The position numbers and the translations under genes were made by a program. 54,407 nt of DNA from NCBI GenBank assembly GCA_012033595.1, contig JAAUQL010000031.1, positions 1 to 54,407 on the forward strand, given 5' to 3'. Under the pieces are notes generated by a model. It worked only from the letters and a program-made list of their open reading frames with translations. It did not search any database and was not told where the DNA came from. This DNA comes from Cyclobacteriaceae bacterium. GTDB lineage: Bacteria; Bacteroidota; Bacteroidia; Cytophagales; Cyclobacteriaceae. Positions 1 through 7,600 of this stretch are shown here, in pieces (within the stretch, counting starts at the first letter, position 1; every line of letters begins with the position of its first letter).

Positions 1-115
1 CCGCTGGCACGATTAGCCACACTCCGCGAAAAGCTCCGTTCGCAATGACGGCGTAAGGCAGCCGCCTTGCGAGGAGCGCTTGCGCAGCATAGCGACGTGG
101 CAATCTCTGTCAATA
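1..115. repeat. REP-like inverted repeat, truncated by the window edge
   Basis: Two diverged copies of one G+C-rich motif lie head to head. The plus-strand copy (about 71-113) runs from TTGCGAGGAGC to CGACGTGGCAATCTC. The minus-strand copy (about 50 down to 12) runs from CATTGCGAACGGAGC to GTGTGGCTAATC. A short spacer lies between them. The composition differs from the A+T-rich gap beyond the next gene. Paired inverted motifs of this kind are typical of dispersed extragenic palindromes. Only one element is visible here, so dispersal is inferred. Confidence 0.45.
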
Positions 116-123
116 AAATCTGT

Positions 124-501
124 CTACACCCTTTTGAATTTCACTTCCCTCAGATTAACCTTTAGCGCTTTGCCAGGCCTGAATTTAGCTTTCAAGCTTT
201 GAAAGCTCCTCCAGGTCACTTCCTCGGCAGTCTGAGATATTTCCGTATGGGCCTGCAACGAAAATGTGCCCAGGTGACCCAAATCGACTGATCTGCCATT
301 ACTTAAATACTCGGGAATGATATCTTCTAAAGATACAAGTGTGGCAATAATATCTGCCTTGCTCAGGGTGGATCGCCTGGCTATATCCTCTGCCAGATCA
401 TATAAATTGCATTTCCGTCGATTGGTTAATCTTGGATAGTACATCTCTTTCTTGTCCTTATCGAGGGCATTTCGCTGTTTGACGATCTTGTATCTAAGCA
501 T
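124..501 (-). CDS. HU-family DNA-binding protein, Bacteroidota long form
   Basis: This 125-residue protein resembles the HU/IHF-like family that is expanded in Bacteroidota. Residues 30-85 look like the HU fold: helices around DLAEDIARRSTLSKADI, then the strand section with VDLGHLGTFSL, which matches the conserved G-x-G-x-F turn before the DNA-binding arms. The N-terminal 25 residues are an extension absent from classical 90-residue HU and typical of the long type. The basic tail (FRPGKALKVNL, then KFKRV) fits nucleic-acid binding. The start is the ATG at 501. The gene stands alone: a REP-like element lies downstream and a long A+T-rich gap with phased repeats lies upstream. The expected role is nucleoid structure or local regulation; no specific target can be read. 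Confidence 0.85.
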   Translation of the reverse strand: MLRYKIVKQRNALDKDKKEMYYPRLTNRRKCNLYDLAEDIARRSTLSKADIIATLVSLEDIIPEYLSNGRSVDLGHLGTFSLQAHTEISQTAEEVTWRSFQSLKAKFRPGKALKVNLREVKFKRV

Positions 502-1141
502 GTCTTTTTTATTTGGTTCTTATTGCAATGAAATATCAAGCGCTTGTGATAGAAATCATGTGCTTATCATCATGACCATTCTTTACCATGATTTCAGTTT
601 TAAACATATGTTAAATAGTATTTTTACATAAGTTAAATAAATATTTTAGATATCTAAATAAATAAAATATCATATGTTAAATTTCAAATATGTCAGTACG
701 TAAATTCAAACTGCCAGTGAGCGAAATTCATCATAGTCCGCATGCGAAGGCCAAAAAGCAGCTTTCGTTTGTCATATCTGTCTCAGATTTGTGGTGAAAT
801 GTGTCTGTCGCTGGGGGTGGGCTGTTTTTAGCCTTCAATGGCTTTTTATTCTTCCGGTCATTGGTGAATTGCCCGGCTACTTACAATGCGTTTGATTGGG
901 TAATACGGGGCTTAATTTTTTCGGCATAAAGAAAAAGGGTCAGGGGCATACAGCGAAAGCGCAGTTAGCTCAAACGACTACCTTTTGGTTCGTTTTGCAA
1001 GTGGTGTCGCGACAAACCCGTTTTTGAATGCACTTATTTTAATGGCGCTGACTTTCAAGACAGGCAATGAATTGATCCTTTAATCCGTCACATGAAACAT
1101 CTTCTGAAATTAGAAACGAGACATTTAGCCATTAACAATCT
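502..1141. other. 640-bp non-coding gap, A+T-rich in its first 200 bp
   Basis: No ORF here has a recognisable protein. The A+T-rich part next to the HU-like gene carries the phased repeat array at 605-692. The remaining 450 bp show no tRNA, terminator or repeat that I can support. Confidence 0.5.
605..692. repeat. four imperfect 22-bp tandem repeats upstream of the HU-like gene
   Basis: The 12-mer CATATGTTAAAT occurs at 605-616 and 671-682, with CATAAGTTAAAT at 627-638. The starts are 22 and 44 bp apart. A decayed unit beginning GATATCTAAAT sits at 649, exactly in register, giving four units at 605, 627, 649 and 671. Units 1 and 2 match at about 17 of 22 positions. Twenty-two bp is about two helical turns, so all copies face the same side of the DNA. 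The array lies 104-191 bp upstream of the HU-like start codon. Confidence 0.7.
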
Positions 1142-1759
1142 TCAATCCACCTCCAGCAATTCAAGAATAGTGGCGATCTCGTCAAATTCTTTGTATCCGG
1201 GCCTTATTTCAGACGCGCCCTGCAACGATATGCCCTCAAGGCCTAAATCTTCGACGATCGATGTGGCATTGTGACCGGTGATGCCGGTGCCGAGAATTAC
1301 CGGGTAACTGTGGGCTATGGCTTTGATTGATGCCAGGTCTTCTGCCTCAAAAATTGTCTGGGCAGACTCCAACAAAAAGTAATCGACCGTTCCTGAAGCA
1401 TAGTTGATCGTCGATCGCAGTTGGTCTTCGCTTTGGCCGTCCATTGGCACATTCAGGATAAGGGAAATGCCCAATTGGGCAAAGGCATGTAGTTGAGAGA
1501 CATCGTGTATGAGCAGATAATCCAGCTCGTAGTGTTTCAACTGGCCGGCAACAGCCTCAGCGTGCATATCGTCAAATTCACCAACTATTTTAACTCCGGA
1601 TATCCAGGCAGCTATTTCCTTAAATTGCTCAGGGTTTAGCGATTCGCTATTCAGGGGGCTGAGCTTGAAACCGATCAAGTCCACACCCATGCCGGCGGCA
1701 TAGCGGGCATCACTCAGGTTGTTGACATTTCTTAAGTAAACGAATGTGCTGAGGGCCAT
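1142..1759 (-). CDS. TrpF-like (phosphoribosylanthranilate isomerase fold) protein lacking the catalytic pair
   Basis: The 205-residue protein has the length and layout of TrpF, a (beta/alpha)8 barrel. Matching segments are the start (NNLSDARYAAGMGVDLIGF, residues 13-31), the middle strand (ELDYLLIHD, 78-86) and the end (ISLQGASEIRPGYKEFDEI, 177-195), which aligns with the TrpF ending SSGVE-x-x-PG-x-KD. The active site does not match: the catalytic Cys of the N-terminal K-I-C-G-I motif is replaced (Arg10 in my alignment), and the catalytic Asp of the LLDS segment is Glu131. There is no trp operon here; the gene is alone with its own promoter motif. True isomerase activity is doubtful. It is probably a phylum-specific paralog with another or no catalytic role. 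Confidence 0.7.
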   Translation of the reverse strand: MALSTFVYLRNVNNLSDARYAAGMGVDLIGFKLSPLNSESLNPEQFKEIAAWISGVKIVGEFDDMHAEAVAGQLKHYELDYLLIHDVSQLHAFAQLGISLILNVPMDGQSEDQLRSTINYASGTVDYFLLESAQTIFEAEDLASIKAIAHSYPVILGTGITGHNATSIVEDLGLEGISLQGASEIRPGYKEFDEIATILELLEVD

Positions 1760-2097
1760 ATGTGTTGTGTTTGGATAAAAAAGTAAATTAAACGGCCAAA
1801 GATAGTGAAAAGGACCCTTTTTCCCCGGTCTCTTTTTTATAATTCCGTAACTAAAAAATGAATCCGAAATCGGTGTCCATGATTAACATCGCGGCTTTTG
1901 GTCTCGATCCACTATGTCTCATTTTGTTTGCTCCTTTGCTTTCAAATTGCAATATTTACGCCATTGGAGAGGACAGGCTCTTGCTATTGGCTCGTTTATA
2001 TGCAAGGATTTTTATTATTTGATCATTACACATCAAGTCGTTTTTTGGCGAAGGCCGCTGCACTACTGTCTGCCTTTAATTTAACTGCAACAAATTT
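1760..2097. other. divergent promoter gap between TrpF-like gene and peptide transporter
   Basis: The gap contains the TATCTTTG element for the minus-strand gene. A plus-strand open frame at 1898-2107 has no family resemblance and overlaps the transporter start, so it is not called. No terminator is visible. Confidence 0.5.
1797..1804 (-). promoter_or_regulatory. -7 element TATCTTTG for the TrpF-like gene
   Basis: The minus strand reads TATCTTTG, a perfect match to the Bacteroidota TAnnTTTG element, 38 bp before the start codon at 1759. A clear -33 TTTG is not seen. Confidence 0.55.
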
Positions 2098-3585
2098 ATG
2101 GAAGTAAAGACTACTAAACACCCCGTAGGGTTATACACCCTTTTTGCCACCGAATTTTGGGAAAGATTTAGCTATTACGGCATGCGTGCCTTGTTGGTGC
2201 TTTATCTCACGGCTTCATTTACCGAAGGCGGTTTTGGCATGGAGCGTACCGCCGCCCTGGAGATCTATGCTATTTTCACTGGTTTGGTTTACCTCACGCC
2301 CATACTCGGCGGACTGTTTGCCGACAAATTGCTCGGGCAGCGCAAGGCGATTTATATAGGAGGCATTGTGATGGCCCTCGGGCAGTTTGCCTTGGCGGCC
2401 AGTGTGTCTTATGACCTTGGCGGCGATATGGAGATGCGCAAGTATCTGCTATTCTGCGGTTTGGGCTTGTTGATACTTGGCAACGGGTTTTTCAAACCCA
2501 ATATTTCCACCATGGTTGGTGGCTTGTACGAACCCAATGACCCGCGCAAAGACTCGGCTTTCACCATTTTTTACATGGGCATCAATCTGGGAGCCTTCCT
2601 GTCGCCATTTGTTGCTGGAGGATTGGGCGAGAAGGTAGGCTGGCATTATGGATATATTTCAGCAGGTGTGGGCATGATCATCGGTTTGGTTTGGTTTTAT
2701 TTTAGAAGGTTTTCGCTAAATGATGTTGGCATGCCGCCAAACCGCGACCAAAACCGCTTTTCGCTGATCTTAAAAGATTGGTTGCATATTATCTATTTTT
2801 CGCTGGCTTGTGTGCTGGTGGTTCTGGGTATCATCAAGCTCATCGATCTGGTCAGCAACAATACACTTGATGTAGTCAAATTGGTTGCGGCTATAATGGG
2901 CGGGGCATATTTGCTATGGGCCATATTCCAGGGCACATCTGGCAAGGATCAGTGGAGCAGGGTATTTGTGATTATTGTGCTGGCTGTTTTCAACGTGATC
3001 TTTTGGTCGGGTTTTGAGCAGGCCGGAGGCACATTCAATTTATTTGCCGAGGCGAATACCGACCGACTGGTAATGGGTTGGGATGTACCGGCATCGTGGT
3101 TTCAGGCCATCAATGCCATATTTATCGTAATGCTGGCGCCATTGTTTTCCATGCTTTGGATGCGACTGGCCGAAATGGGCAAAAACCCCAGGACACCTTA
3201 CAAATTTGCTTTCGGCTTGCTGCTAATGGGGCTCGGTTTTGTGGTGATGACAGGAGCGCAAAACAATGCCGATACCGGACTGTTGGTTAGTCCCCTGTGG
3301 CTGGTTGGCGTATATTTTCTGCATACGGCAGGCGAGTTGTGCATTTCCCCTGTAGGTTTATCGATGATCACGAAGCTTTCACCACCCAAAATCGTCTCTG
3401 CCATGATGGGACTTTGGATGGGCAGCATAGCCTTGGGCAACTATCTGGCGGGCACGCTGGAAGGCATTCTTAAAAATTATGATTTTCAATTGTATCCTTT
3501 CATTGCCACCGAAGCCATCATTTCTTCCCTTGTTTTGCTGGCGCTGGCTCCTTTGCTCAGCAAGATGATGAAAGGAATCCATTGA
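2098..3585 (+). CDS. POT/PTR2-family proton-coupled oligopeptide transporter
   Basis: This 495-residue inner-membrane protein belongs to the POT family of the major facilitator superfamily, which imports di- and tripeptides with protons. Diagnostic motifs are E-x-x-E-R-F-S-Y-Y-G near residue 20 (the proton-coupling motif), the PTR signature around GGLFADKLLGQRKAIYIGG (residues 71-89) and FYMGINLGAFLSPFVAG (about 159-175). At least twelve hydrophobic segments are present and the C-terminus is short (SKMMKGIH). The length is usual for bacterial members. The start is the first ATG in the hydrophilic N-terminus. The next gene follows after 39 bp and may be co-transcribed. Confidence 0.93.
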   Translation: MEVKTTKHPVGLYTLFATEFWERFSYYGMRALLVLYLTASFTEGGFGMERTAALEIYAIFTGLVYLTPILGGLFADKLLGQRKAIYIGGIVMALGQFALAASVSYDLGGDMEMRKYLLFCGLGLLILGNGFFKPNISTMVGGLYEPNDPRKDSAFTIFYMGINLGAFLSPFVAGGLGEKVGWHYGYISAGVGMIIGLVWFYFRRFSLNDVGMPPNRDQNRFSLILKDWLHIIYFSLACVLVVLGIIKLIDLVSNNTLDVVKLVAAIMGGAYLLWAIFQGTSGKDQWSRVFVIIVLAVFNVIFWSGFEQAGGTFNLFAEANTDRLVMGWDVPASWFQAINAIFIVMLAPLFSMLWMRLAEMGKNPRTPYKFAFGLLLMGLGFVVMTGAQNNADTGLLVSPLWLVGVYFLHTAGELCISPVGLSMITKLSPPKIVSAMMGLWMGSIALGNYLAGTLEGILKNYDFQLYPFIATEAIISSLVLLALAPLLSKMMKGIH

Positions 3586-3624
3586 TATGGAAGTGTCGCA
3601 CGGTGAGTTTTTAGGCTGGTAACG

Positions 3625-4335
3625 ATGAAATATACGATCGATCTCCGACCGTACCCCGGTGCCCGTTATTTTACCGTTGATGGGCACCGCAAGGCTTATG
3701 ACAAGCTGAGCAAGAAGCCTGCTATCGGGCTGGAATCGATTAAAAATTCGCTCAGGAGGCTTTTTGTGGTTCCGGCCAATTTTGCCATAGGATTTTTTGA
3801 TTTCATCTATAGTGATTTGCTCCTTCAGCATCGCCATGTGCTTGATATTTCCTATTTATTTCCGCAAGGAAGATATAACTTTTCGGAGGCGGAGGCGGTT
3901 ATGTTGCGTCCCCATGCCAGCATGGGCGTGCCGGTAGGTTTTTTTATTTTGTTTTATGATCCTAAAAATTGGGCGAATTTGCCTGTGTTGACCATTGCAA
4001 AAGATGACGAGTTTTATCTTTTGCAAATGGTGATGGACGATTATGAGCAAAAGGGAGTGGACATGCTGGTGCGGGAGACAAACTATAAAGCTGCGGTATT
4101 GTATCAGATGATAGCGCAAAGTCCATTGCTGAATGGGATAAGCGAAAAGGAAACGCCTCCTAAAACCATTGTCGCTGCCCGCTGTAGCTTAGAGACGGCT
4201 GATAAATTGCGATCGATGGGATATATATTTGGCGAAAAGCCTGAGGGAGATGAGGTGGTCATTAGCTTTGCCAACTTTCCCACACATTCCAAAGAAATGA
4301 TTGAGATGCTGGCCGACCGGGTGGCGAGCTTATAA
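3625..4335 (+). CDS. SerC-like class V aminotransferase relic without the PLP lysine
   Basis: The 236-residue protein has no exact family that I know, but its ends match SerC-like fold-type I aminotransferases. Residues 9-25 (PYPGARYFTVDGHRKAY) resemble the N-terminal PGP substrate loop, and 46-57 (LFVVPANFAIGF) resemble the segment after it. Residues 95-108 (RPHASMGVPVGFFI) align with the QK-x-F-G-x-P-x-G-L-G motif that carries the PLP lysine, and the C-terminal 80 residues resemble the small domain. The lysine position is Ala98 (or His97), and only about 45 residues separate blocks that are normally more than 100 apart. Most of the cofactor domain is therefore gone. The frame is open and clean, so this is not a recent break. 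Its stop codon abuts that of the opposing pspC gene. Function unknown. Confidence 0.55.
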   Translation: MKYTIDLRPYPGARYFTVDGHRKAYDKLSKKPAIGLESIKNSLRRLFVVPANFAIGFFDFIYSDLLLQHRHVLDISYLFPQGRYNFSEAEAVMLRPHASMGVPVGFFILFYDPKNWANLPVLTIAKDDEFYLLQMVMDDYEQKGVDMLVRETNYKAAVLYQMIAQSPLLNGISEKETPPKTIVAARCSLETADKLRSMGYIFGEKPEGDEVVISFANFPTHSKEMIEMLADRVASL

Positions 4336-4515
4336 ATTTTCTTCGGGCATGGCGATCCAAAGAATGATGTAAACAATGGTGCCGGGAAAGGCCGCACTGA
4401 TGATGCTAAGCAAAATATAAAGTACGCGTACGAGCGTTACGTCCCAGCCCAGCCAATTGGCCAATCCGCCACATACTCCGCCCAATACCCGTTTTCTTGA
4501 TCTTAATAGTGCCAT
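4330..4515 (-). CDS. PspC-domain small membrane protein
   Basis: The 61-residue protein is essentially one PspC domain. Its start (RSRKRVLGGVCGGLANWLG) is the family signature; a hydrophobic hairpin follows (VLYILLSIISAAFPGTIVYIILWIAMP). PspC proteins sit in the inner membrane and are linked to phage-shock-type envelope stress in other bacteria. No pspA or pspB is present, so the role here is inferred only from the domain. The last six bases (4330-4335, TTATAA) hold stop codons of both this gene and the opposing SerC-like gene. Confidence 0.88.
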   Translation of the reverse strand: MALLRSRKRVLGGVCGGLANWLGWDVTLVRVLYILLSIISAAFPGTIVYIILWIAMPEENL

Positions 4516-4607
4516 ATCGTTTCCTTTACTTTTTCAGCCTTTAAAGTAGTATTCATTTTGAAAAATTGCAAAACCCTGATCTGCATCACCCTTTGTTTTT
4601 TCACAAT

Positions 4608-4703
4608 CTAAAATTTCATAAAGAACAATATGAATAGCAAAATGGCAAATATCATGAATTGGATCAGTGTAATGGCGATATTGAATTTGACTATTTTTTT
4701 CAC
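4608..4703 (-). CDS. 31-residue single-pass membrane peptide (candidate)
   Basis: A GTG-started frame encodes KK-x-x-K at the N-terminus, one long hydrophobic helix of about 22 residues (IAITLIQFMIFAILLFIL core) and an MKF end. The charge pattern (positive N-terminus, hydrophobic core) is that of a real membrane peptide. It lies just after the queA-side terminator and 93 bp upstream of pspC on the same strand, so it may share the pspC transcript. An ATG-started frame immediately upstream reads only four codons before a stop. No family is recognised. Confidence 0.35.
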   Translation of the reverse strand: MKKIVKFNIAITLIQFMIFAILLFILFFMKF

Positions 4704-4740
4704 GTCGATTTCATTTTAAATAAATCGGAAGAATACGACC

Positions 4741-4780
4741 AAAAAACCCTTTTGACAGGTCGGAACCGTCAAAAGAGTTT
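4741..4780 (-). terminator. Rho-independent terminator downstream of queA
   Basis: On the minus strand CTTTTGAC (4775-4768) pairs with GTCAAAAG (4756-4749) around an 11-nt loop, followed by GGTTTTTT. It lies about 140 bp after the queA stop. Confidence 0.75.
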
Positions 4781-4916
4781 ATTTGCTCGCTTTTTCTAAC
4801 CCTGTGCATGCCGGTATTCAATAGATATGCCATTGCTTTAAGGGTGTTGAAAAACAAAGGCTTACGCTTTTGGCTCATGCTTTCTTTGTTCATTAGTGAA
4901 CAGGGAATGTTCAGAT

Positions 4917-6107
4917 TTAGCGAATGAGGAGCGAGCTGTCGCCGTAGCTCAAAAAGCGGTAATCATTTGCTATTGCCTCGTGGTAGATGCCCTTCCATGC
5001 TCCATCGGTAAAAGCGGAGACCAACAAAAGCAGGGTGGATTTGGGCAGATGAAAGTTGGTAAAAAGGCCGGTGGCTGTCCTGATCTTATATCCGGGATAA
5101 ATGAATATTTCGGTTTCGCCGTGCAGTTCCCGGATATTTTCTGCTTTCATACGTGCCAAAATTAAATGTAAGGCATCGGAAAAAGCAAATCCCTCATTGG
5201 TCTCCATGTGGTAGGGGAGGTCTTGGTCAATGAAAAAATGAGCCTGGGGATTTTGCGACAGCATGGCACCGTACCAAAATAAACTTTCCAGTATGCGCAG
5301 TGAGGTAGTTCCAACTGCTACAATGCGCTTTTGGTGATTTAGCAGGTTTTCGAGGCTGGTTTGGTGTATGACGATCTGCTCGCAATGCATGTCGTGGTTG
5401 CGGTAATCTTCCGACTCCACTGGTTTGAAGGTGCCAGCACTTACATGCAGGGTAAGGTACGCAGAAGCTATGCCACGCCGGGCAAGTTGGGCCAGAACTG
5501 GTTCGGTAAAGTGTAATCCGGCAGTGGGGGCGGCCACAGCCCCATGGTTTTTGGAATAGACCGTCTGGTAGCGTGTGGTGTCTTCCGCTTCCGCTTTTCT
5601 TTTAAGATAGGGAGGGAGTGGGGTTTTTCCGGCCAGATTCACAATTTCGGCAAAGGTGATGCCTGCCGTCCATTCCAGCTTTATCAGATTTGCCTCCCGG
5701 TCGTGATAGCTTGCCTTCACGCTGTGCTTGCCTACGGTAAGCATAAGCTGACCCTCTTTCCATCTTTTTTTATTGCCGACCAGGCAAAGCCATACGGCTT
5801 CGTTTTCCAGGCGCATGGCTTCAGAAATATCCCTTGTGGGCAATTCAGGATGCAAAAGAAATAGTTCTATCTGTGCCCCGGTGCTTTTTGCGAAAAGCAA
5901 TCGTGCGGCGATAACCCGGGTATCGTTGAACACCAGCAGCGACTTCTCCGGGATCAGATGGGGAGCATCAGAAAAGGTATGATGCGAAATATGGCCTCCT
6001 TCCCAGCGCAAGAGTTTAGATAAGTCGCGCTGAAGGAGCGGGTATTTTGCAATTTTATCCTCCGGCAAAGTGTAATTGTATTGTTCTATATTGAAATCGT
6101 TTGGCAC
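4917..6107 (-). CDS. queA: S-adenosylmethionine:tRNA ribosyltransferase-isomerase
   Basis: QueA transfers and rearranges the ribosyl part of S-adenosylmethionine onto 7-aminomethyl-7-deazaguanine in tRNA, the step before queuosine in anticodons of Asp, Asn, His and Tyr tRNAs. Family motifs are seen in order: YTLPEDKIAKYPL near residue 13, VFNDTRVIAARL (about 58-69), GAVAAPTAGLHFTEPVL (about 189-205) and LTLHVSAGTFKPV (about 217-229). The C-terminus includes the NFHLPKSTLLLLVSAF segment. The length of 396 is slightly above the usual 340-360, as in other Bacteroidota. The start is the ATG at 6107; a TAGCTTTG promoter element lies only 15 bp upstream. The gene is transcribed alone toward a terminator. 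Confidence 0.96.
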   Translation of the reverse strand: MPNDFNIEQYNYTLPEDKIAKYPLLQRDLSKLLRWEGGHISHHTFSDAPHLIPEKSLLVFNDTRVIAARLLFAKSTGAQIELFLLHPELPTRDISEAMRLENEAVWLCLVGNKKRWKEGQLMLTVGKHSVKASYHDREANLIKLEWTAGITFAEIVNLAGKTPLPPYLKRKAEAEDTTRYQTVYSKNHGAVAAPTAGLHFTEPVLAQLARRGIASAYLTLHVSAGTFKPVESEDYRNHDMHCEQIVIHQTSLENLLNHQKRIVAVGTTSLRILESLFWYGAMLSQNPQAHFFIDQDLPYHMETNEGFAFSDALHLILARMKAENIRELHGETEIFIYPGYKIRTATGLFTNFHLPKSTLLLLVSAFTDGAWKGIYHEAIANDYRFLSYGDSSLLIR

Positions 6108-6523
6108 AAGCTTTTTTGTTGCAAAGCTAAAAAATATCAGAGAATGTCATGAAGAAAGGTTGAGGCGCTGGGATGATCGTGTTGCTTTCTTCTTTATGCT
6201 AATGAATCAATCCTTTTTTTGGCTTCACCATTGAATTGATCTATTAAAATAGAAAACCAGTTTTTGTATGCTCCCTGCAAATGCCGTTGCTGGCTCAAAA
6301 GGGCTATTGCCAACGATGCGATATTTAGTTTGGTTCATTGCAAAACCCCACGCTTTATGTTATTTCGAGTGGCGCAAGTTTCACAGGATGTAGTCCATTT
6401 GTTACCTTCGGCTTTCCTTATATTTTAAGTCTGAAAGTTTAATAAGCATATGACTTTTTATAGTTTTACGGCAACACTCAGGCACTTTTGTTTTCATTAA
6501 CACTCCTGAATTTCTGATTTTAG
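6108..6523. other. 416-bp divergent gap between queA and menC
   Basis: Apart from the queA -7 element I see no RNA gene, terminator or repeat. No convincing TAnnTTTG element for menC is visible. Confidence 0.45.
6122..6129 (-). promoter_or_regulatory. -7 element TAGCTTTG for queA
   Basis: TAGCTTTG on the minus strand matches TAnnTTTG and ends 14 bp before the queA start codon, which predicts a very short leader. Confidence 0.5.
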
Positions 6524-7600
6524 ATGAAAATTTCCATACATAAATATACCCTGGATTTTCGCTTCGAAGCGGGCACTTCACGTGGCATTATGACCGCGCA
6601 CCATGTCTGGTTCTTGAAATTATGGCATCCAGAAAATCCATCGGTTTTTGGCTTGGGCGAATGTGCTCCTTTGCCCGGATTGAGTCCTGATCTGCAAGGA
6701 GACCTGGCCGCTGCAATGACGCATCTGGTCAGTGTGATTGACGCGGCAAAGGATATGGAAGCGATCAGTGTTGAGGCCATCTTCTCCCCCAGGTTTCCCG
6801 CATTGCGTTTTGCTATCGAAACGGCTATGCGGGACTTGAAGCAGGGAGGAAACAGGATATTGTTCGACAATGGTTTTTCGCGATCGGAAGTGACCATACC
6901 CATAAATGGTCTGGTGTGGATGGGCAACAAAAAACTGATGCAAGAGCGCATTGGCCAGAAGATCGAAGATGGTTTTACCTGTATTAAAATAAAAATCGGA
7001 GGGATAGATTTTGAAGATGAGCTGGATTTGCTCGCACATATCAGGAGGGCGTATTCAGCAAGGGAAATCACGATCAGGCTCGATGCCAACGGAGCGTTCA
7101 CTCCCAATAATGCCTTGCAAAGCCTGGAGAAACTGGCGCTTTTCGATATCCATTCTGTTGAGCAGCCAATTGCTGCCGGCGACTGGCCAGGTATGTCCCG
7201 TATCTGCGAAAAATCACCCATTCCCATAGCCTTAGACGAAGAACTGATAGGTGTGTACCAAAGGTCAGAAAAAATCAGGATGCTCAATGAAATACGCCCT
7301 GCCTATGTGATATTGAAACCAAGCCTTTTGGGAGGGTTTGAACAAACCGGCGAATGGATCGGGTTAGCTGCTGAAAGTAAGATTGGATGGTGGGTCACTT
7401 CGGCCCTTGAGTCGAATATCGGTCTGAACGCCATTGCGCAGTTTGTGGGTAATTATCCATCTGACATGCCCCATGGGCTGGGCACCGGTCAGCTTTACCA
7501 CAACAACTTCACATCACCTTTGCAGGTCAGATCAGGGCAATTGCATTATGAATTGAATAGGCCCTGGGATTTGCCAATCTCCCATGCTAGCGCTGGTTGA
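6524..7600 (+). CDS. menC: o-succinylbenzoate synthase (enolase superfamily)
   Basis: MenC dehydrates SHCHC to o-succinylbenzoate in menaquinone synthesis. The 358-residue protein shows the enolase-superfamily catalytic set in order: K-I-K (Lys155 and Lys157), D187 in RLDANG, E213 in VEQPI, D238 in ALDEEL and K265 in VILKPSLLGG. The last motif and GLGECAPLPG near residue 45 favour MenC over muconate cycloisomerase; dipeptide epimerase remains an alternative because the residues are shared. No other men gene is in the window. The gene ends 14 bp inside the opposing rsmE gene. Confidence 0.83.
   Translation: MKISIHKYTLDFRFEAGTSRGIMTAHHVWFLKLWHPENPSVFGLGECAPLPGLSPDLQGDLAAAMTHLVSVIDAAKDMEAISVEAIFSPRFPALRFAIETAMRDLKQGGNRILFDNGFSRSEVTIPINGLVWMGNKKLMQERIGQKIEDGFTCIKIKIGGIDFEDELDLLAHIRRAYSAREITIRLDANGAFTPNNALQSLEKLALFDIHSVEQPIAAGDWPGMSRICEKSPIPIALDEELIGVYQRSEKIRMLNEIRPAYVILKPSLLGGFEQTGEWIGLAAESKIGWWVTSALESNIGLNAIAQFVGNYPSDMPHGLGTGQLYHNNFTSPLQVRSGQLHYELNRPWDLPISHASAG

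Noticed and set aside
1092-1274. plus-strand ORF across the end of the TrpF-like gene
   Set aside because: It is antisense to clear coding sequence and has no domain.
1898-2107. 69-residue plus-strand ORF upstream of the peptide transporter
   Set aside because: It overlaps the transporter start, has no family resemblance or promoter, and its composition is that of random intergenic sequence.
4711-4893. 60-residue minus-strand ORF after queA
   Set aside because: Its second half is the queA terminator hairpin and no family is recognised.
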